Of a stretch of DNA of 8,548 nt, positions 6,701-8,548 are shown in pieces. The DNA is from Candidatus Nomurabacteria bacterium RIFCSPLOWO2_12_FULL_46_14 (GTDB lineage: Bacteria > Patescibacteriota > Minisyncoccia > Phycocordibacterales > UBA9973). Under the pieces are notes generated by a model, which worked only from the letters and a program-made list of their open reading frames with translations, ran no database searches and was not told the origin of the DNA. The first letter of the stretch is position 1. The number at the start of each line of letters is the position of its first letter. A program made the translations under genes and the position numbers. The DNA lies in NCBI GenBank assembly GCA_001786225.1, contig MFVV01000033.1:36064-44611 (forward strand). Reading direction: 5' to 3'.

Positions 6701-6884
6701 CTTTATTGGTGAAGGTAACGGCCAGAATCTTTTCTGGCGCCACGCCTGTCTTTATTAGATTGAGAATCCGGTGAGTGATGGTCTTGGTTTTACCCGCACC
6801 CGCGCCGGCCACAATCAGGAGCGGGCCCTCGGTATGCAGGGCCGCTTGTTTTTGGCGTTCATTGAGTCCTTTCAAGTGTTCCAT
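3753..6884 (-). CDS. uvrD: UvrD/PcrA-type superfamily 1 DNA helicase interrupted by an intein
   Basis: This is a 3'-5' ATP-dependent DNA helicase for repair and fork processing. The precursor has 1043 residues; removing the intein (257-623) leaves 676, normal for UvrD/PcrA. Motifs in order: Q motif LNERQKQAAL (7-16), Walker A AGAGAGKT (26-33), Ia AVTFTNKAAKEM (55-66), TFHA (89-92), DEYQDT (225-230), motif III VVGDTDQ (250-256) resuming as CIYSWRGA (624-631), ENYRST (653-658), motif IV VAVLYRANFQSR (745-756), motif V LMTVHAAKGLEF (943-954), motif VI ERRLFYVALTRAK (984-996). No catalytic motif is lost. Two stretches look like in-frame palindrome insertions: residues 719-743 just before motif IV and 931-940 just before motif V. 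The ATG at 6884 follows a TATATT box by 6 nt, suggesting a leaderless mRNA. UvrD, PcrA or Rep naming cannot be settled from this sequence alone. Confidence 0.93.
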   Translation of the reverse strand: MEHLKGLNERQKQAALHTEGPLLIVAGAGAGKTKTITHRILNLIKTGVAPEKILAVTFTNKAAKEMRERVIAEIEKNAKGQNTIPFVSTFHALGVYIIKENARLLHLTRYFTILDESDSARLIKEILKERGYDPKQYDPGRIKGIISREKGNFVDLPEYQERTEEPGASYIARIVAEIWAPYEERKIKENSLDFDDLILQSAKLLQENEGVRKIYQDRWKYIHIDEYQDTNQTQYLLSRLLCGENKNICVVGDTDQCLAKGTKIKMADNTLKSIEDIKRGEYVLSNYGGGDFRPAKVVGEKNIQFKGSLIQIETEKGNVLVSTPDHTHFAGYRLGLTPQMYLNYLMYKKGFGWRIGTTSIYTKGQKKSVVGFLQRSNQEHADALWVISTHNTQNKARVQEYILSLKYQIPTIPFTPRKGFSTSGYVHDKSALKEIFSSFDTESSALKLLSDLGLLWDRPHHQPQTHNANRRNINITLCADRRGQTPMHIISTFGNDRYGRKKLESMGFSVRSAKKNTTNWRFETARANYGEACLLATKIASAFPEVNMIFSARLGGIKTNPRDGNSLPCLPAGSVLPGMALFTENGYDIVSKISRINTPKIIVFDLNIEKTHNFIANDIVTHNCIYSWRGANLRNILNFEKDYPAAKIVLLEENYRSTKNILSAANEVIKKNKYRPEKNLFTQKPAGEKISLYEALSGEDEADFVATKILELKDAGGGKIITPSSSPQGGEKSNTLSLGEGWGEVAVLYRANFQSRALEEAMLRYNIPYQVLGVKFFERKEVKDTLAYLRAALNPQSLSDIKRIINFPSRGIGKVTLVKIFSNETETLPIKMRIKIDNFYKLLGEIRQQIETAKASEVIKFTVRKSGIEEELREGTAEDEERLANIKELATLAIKYDNLANGTGVEKLLEDASLASDQDSIMINEEKKEIRSGARPAQGGVKLMTVHAAKGLEFKYVFIVGLEEGLFPIQRDGEEKTAEDQEEERRLFYVALTRAKHKLFLSTAQFRTIFGSRQINAPSEFLADIPAEILEREGEKGVRTIYI
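4064..4080. repeat. GC-rich palindrome in uvrD before motif V
   Basis: CCCCGCC (4064-4070) and GGCGGGG (4074-4080) pair perfectly around a TTG loop. A further GCCCCGC follows at 4084-4090. The palindrome encodes most of RSGARPAQGG (residues 931-940), which lies between an acidic linker and motif V. UvrD/PcrA proteins usually enter motif V directly there, so about 8-10 residues look inserted. The reading frame is kept. Confidence 0.6.
4656..4730. repeat. Tandem palindromes inserted in frame in uvrD before motif IV
   Basis: Two perfect hairpins lie side by side: CCCTCTCC (4663-4670)/GGAGAGGG (4674-4681) around CAA, and CTCCCCC (4694-4700)/GGGGGAG (4704-4710) around TTG. Flanking CCTCTCCCC and AGAGGGGG extend the repetitive look. 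On the coding strand this gives residues 719-743, a Ser/Pro/Gly-rich stretch (TPSSSPQGGEK then TLSLGEGWG) unlike helicase sequence. In UvrD/PcrA the helix before (ATKILELKD) normally connects to motif IV (VAVLYR) through only a few residues. Confidence 0.7.
5016..6116 (-). other. Intein in helicase motif III, with a non-LAGLIDADG central domain
   Basis: It comprises residues 257-623 of the precursor (367 aa, 1101 bp). The N-terminal splice residue is Cys257 (CLAKGTKIKMADN, block A). Block B is VSTPDHTHF with the TxxH pair Thr323/His326. Block F is VFDLNIEKTHNFIA and block G is VTHN, ending His622-Asn623 before the extein nucleophile Cys624. All residues for protein splicing are present, so it is probably active. 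Splicing rejoins VVGDTDQ to CIYSWRGA in the ATP-sensing motif III, so the helicase cannot work unspliced. The middle (about 335-570) is large enough for a homing endonuclease but shows no clear LAGLIDADG dodecapeptide. It begins with a YLMY...RIGTT segment reminiscent of GIY-YIG nucleases and continues with a His-rich PHHQPQTH stretch. The DNA is visibly AT-richer than the flanking helicase, consistent with transfer. Confidence 0.93.
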
Positions 6885-6890
6885 CGCTTC

Positions 6891-6899
6891 AATATAACA
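6891..6899 (-). promoter_or_regulatory. Extended -10 promoter for uvrD
   Basis: The minus strand reads TGTTATATT (extended TG plus TATATT at 6896-6891). The box ends 6 nt before the ATG at 6884, so the mRNA is probably leaderless; no Shine-Dalgarno sequence is present. No clear -35 was found. Confidence 0.5.
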
Positions 6900-6905
6900 G
6901 AGTTC

Positions 6906-7018
6906 GGCGCAATAAAAAACACCTTCTAAAGGCCGGCCAAAAATTCTGCTGAATTTTTGGCCTAGGACTACGGGCCGTCGCCCTGCGTACGCCTTTATAA
7001 GGTGTTTTTTATTGCGCC
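6906..7018. repeat. Inverted-repeat element A (28-bp arms, two inner hairpins) upstream of uvrD; possible terminator
   Basis: The arms 6906-6933 and 6991-7018 are complementary at 27 of 28 positions. Between them are a 12-bp perfect hairpin (GGCCAAAAATTC 6935-6946 with GAATTTTTGGCC 6951-6962, loop TGCT) and a second hairpin TACGGGC/GCCC..GTA (6969-6975/6980-6989) with a CGTC loop and a TGC bulge. On the minus strand the CACCTT...AAGGTG part of the stem is preceded by A6 and followed by TTTTTTATT, so the stem could end transcription of the two genes at 6995-8548. The right arm includes the last seven codons and stop of the DUF5663-like gene. Confidence 0.75.
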
Positions 7019-7318
7019 TAATACCTCTCCCGCCTCCTTGCGGAAATTTTCTGTCTCTTCTGCCACGATTTGGAGAAAATTCGGCACTTTATCAAACAGG
7101 AAATCCAGCACTTGCTCCGGGCTCGGATTGCTATCCATCAGCTTGTCATACTGCTCCAGGTCTTTTTCTTCCAGAAACGGCAAGACCCTGGTTAAGACCG
7201 CTTGGAAAATTATCTTGCCTATTCTGCCGATAGTCTCCTCCTGCTTTTCTTCCGGCAACTTTTCTATCTCAAACAGCTCTATTATATTTTTGCGAATTTC
7301 TGCTTGGGCGTTGGTCAT
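6995..7318 (-). CDS. Small helical protein, DUF5663-like
   Basis: The protein has 107 residues, no signal peptide, and is acidic and wholly helical in appearance. The pattern LPEEKQEETIGRIGKIIFQ, then LTRVLPFL, LDFLFDKVPNF and EETENFRKEA resembles the small DUF5663 family common in CPR bacteria; this rests on memory of the family, not a search, and its function is not known. The ATG at 7318 lies 15 nt after the stop of the upstream gene, and no Shine-Dalgarno sequence is seen, so expression is probably from the same transcript. The last residues, GAIKNTL, and the stop are encoded by the right arm of inverted-repeat element A, so the C-terminus may have been supplied or altered by that element. 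Confidence 0.75.
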   Translation of the reverse strand: MTNAQAEIRKNIIELFEIEKLPEEKQEETIGRIGKIIFQAVLTRVLPFLEEKDLEQYDKLMDSNPSPEQVLDFLFDKVPNFLQIVAEETENFRKEAGEVLGAIKNTL

Positions 7319-7333
7319 GTTATTTATGTTAAC

Positions 7334-8548
7334 TTATAATTTTAATTTATCCAAGCCACCCGGAATGGTAGCTAGCTTCTGCATGGCTCGAGCGATGTAT
7401 TCGGAATTGGTCTCGGCTCGGCCGCCCAGAACTGTTCCCGGCCGTGGGTCTAAATTGGTCCATTCCTTCAGTTTGTTTAAGAATGCAACAAACGATTTAT
7501 GTCCTTCTTCCATCTCTTGTCCCGACAAAAGTATTGTCTCGTGGGCCGAATCGTTCTTGACCATGCCCCAGGCTTCGGTAGTATTCTCCGGGAATATATC
7601 GTGCAATCTCTCTTCCGTAGCTCGTTGGACTTGTTCTGCCGCTACCGCCGATAAGCCATAGGGATTGCCGGCGGTCACTGCTTCCTGGTAGGGCACGGCC
7701 ACATTTTGAGATTCCGGAGAGGCTGCTTCTTTGATAACTTCGGTTGGTTCCATCTTGGCGGGCTGAATGGGTTGGGTAAAATTTTCTGAAATTTGCGGTT
7801 TTTGTTCGCCAACTTGACTGTAGGCTTGCTCCAATCTTTCCCGAGCGGCCACGACTTCGTCTTCATGTGAGATTGCGCCAGACCCGACTGCTTCTCCTAG
7901 CTTTGCCTGTTTGACCATTTCGCTCTCACCGAAGTCCGTTATTTTCTCCGCGGTCAGCGTGTCATGCCCGGGAACAAATCCTTCCAGGCCTTTGGCTTGC
8001 GCCACCTTTAGCCAATAATCTTTACCAATCTCATCATTTAGATGGCTTACTGCCGCACCCTGTCCTTTTAGGGTTCCGTTTTCCCATAACTCTTTTGCGT
8101 TATTTTCGAATCTCGAGAGAATTTCATTGGCATTGTCATGGTTTTCAACAGTTAGAACTCCATTTCTAAAACTAAATGCCTCTTGAAATTCTGTGGTACT
8201 CACGCCGGCAGTGTTATGGCCCTCGCTTAATCGCACCAGGTTGGCGGCCATGTTCAAGCTTTTGGCAGTGAATTCTTCGTTCATTCCCTCCGGCGGCAGG
8301 TCCATATGAGAAGCGGCAATTTGATTGAAAACCGTTTCCAAATTTTGCGGCACTCCGTCTTCGCCCAAAACTACTCTAAAATTCTCCGATATCTCCCGTC
8401 CGGTGCCCGGCGTAGTTACCGGCGCGGGAGCGGGAGCTGGGGGTTGTGCCGGCGCGGGTTCGGGTGCGCCTCTCCGTGATGGTGGTGTTTGTTTGGGCTC
8501 TGTCGCTTCCGGCCTCTCTCTAGTGTCTTCCTCATCCTTTTTCCAAAA
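7334..8548 (-). CDS. Unrecognised protein with Pro/Ala-rich linker, 5' end outside window
   Basis: The frame is open from the stop at 7334-7336 to the right edge, giving 404 residues; there is no ATG, GTG or TTG between 8369 and 8548, so the real start is outside. A TTG at 8368 would give 344 residues but lies inside continuous coding sequence. The visible part starts FWKKDEED, a charged stretch that could follow a transmembrane helix off the edge. Next comes a low-complexity linker rich in Pro and Ala (about residues 20-50), then a globular region starting near REISENF with helical, acidic sequence (TVFNQIAAS, LNMAANLVRL). A second Glu/Gln/Pro-rich linker lies in the middle, followed by a C-terminal helical domain (SFVAFLNKLKEW, YIARAMQKL). 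I do not recognise the family. It is followed after 15 nt by the DUF5663-like gene in a likely operon. Confidence 0.7.
   Translation of the reverse strand, partial: FWKKDEEDTRERPEATEPKQTPPSRRGAPEPAPAQPPAPAPAPVTTPGTGREISENFRVVLGEDGVPQNLETVFNQIAASHMDLPPEGMNEEFTAKSLNMAANLVRLSEGHNTAGVSTTEFQEAFSFRNGVLTVENHDNANEILSRFENNAKELWENGTLKGQGAAVSHLNDEIGKDYWLKVAQAKGLEGFVPGHDTLTAEKITDFGESEMVKQAKLGEAVGSGAISHEDEVVAARERLEQAYSQVGEQKPQISENFTQPIQPAKMEPTEVIKEAASPESQNVAVPYQEAVTAGNPYGLSAVAAEQVQRATEERLHDIFPENTTEAWGMVKNDSAHETILLSGQEMEEGHKSFVAFLNKLKEWTNLDPRPGTVLGGRAETNSEYIARAMQKLATIPGGLDKLKL

Noticed and set aside
6098..6758. Plus-strand reading frames opposite the helicase N-terminal region
   Set aside because: They are antisense to conserved helicase motifs and have no recognisable protein features.

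Overview
The window looks like a piece of a Patescibacteria/CPR (Parcubacteria-like) genome. The grounds are its short lineage-specific exported proteins, a signal-peptide/PG-binding-domain protein of a type common in that group, a DUF5663-like small protein, near-absent Shine-Dalgarno sequences with extended -10 promoters close to the start codons, and GC-rich palindromes carried inside coding DNA. This assignment is inference from protein style; there is no rRNA or other marker here. The standard genetic code fits every gene. I saw no tRNA, rRNA or CRISPR array.

Layout. Positions 1-1828 (minus strand): two adjacent genes for exported or membrane-anchored proteins. One has a DTDKDGIPDWEE calcium-loop motif. 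The other runs off the left edge and resembles proteins found beside type IV secretion/pilus-like loci in Parcubacteria. Positions 1829-1922 form a divergent promoter region with two perfect TATAAT boxes. Positions 1923-2852 (plus strand): a secreted PG-binding-like protein whose stop codon overlaps that of rsmA. Positions 2849-3619 (minus): rsmA/ksgA, the 16S rRNA adenine dimethyltransferase. Positions 3753-6884 (minus): a UvrD/PcrA superfamily 1 helicase interrupted by a 367-residue intein in helicase motif III. Positions 6995-7318 and 7334 to the right edge (minus): a DUF5663-like protein and an unrecognised protein with a Pro/Ala-rich linker, probably one transcription unit.

What stands out is the helicase locus. 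The gene carries an intein whose central domain lacks a recognisable LAGLIDADG motif and instead shows a GIY-YIG-like pattern. It also holds three GC-rich palindromes with a common CCTTGGG/CCCAAGG-type core, which appear to be in-frame insertions just before helicase motifs IV and V. The intergenic spacers on both sides of the gene each hold a larger inverted-repeat element: an AT-rich outer stem (28 bp with 1 mismatch; 18 bp with 2 mismatches) enclosing two smaller hairpins.

The genes do not form one pathway. RsmA (ribosome maturation) and UvrD (DNA repair/unwinding) are housekeeping functions. The left part is envelope/secretion related. The right-hand pair has no assigned function. Three genes (the PG-binding protein, rsmA and uvrD) have an extended -10 box only 5-7 nt before their ATG, which predicts leaderless mRNAs.
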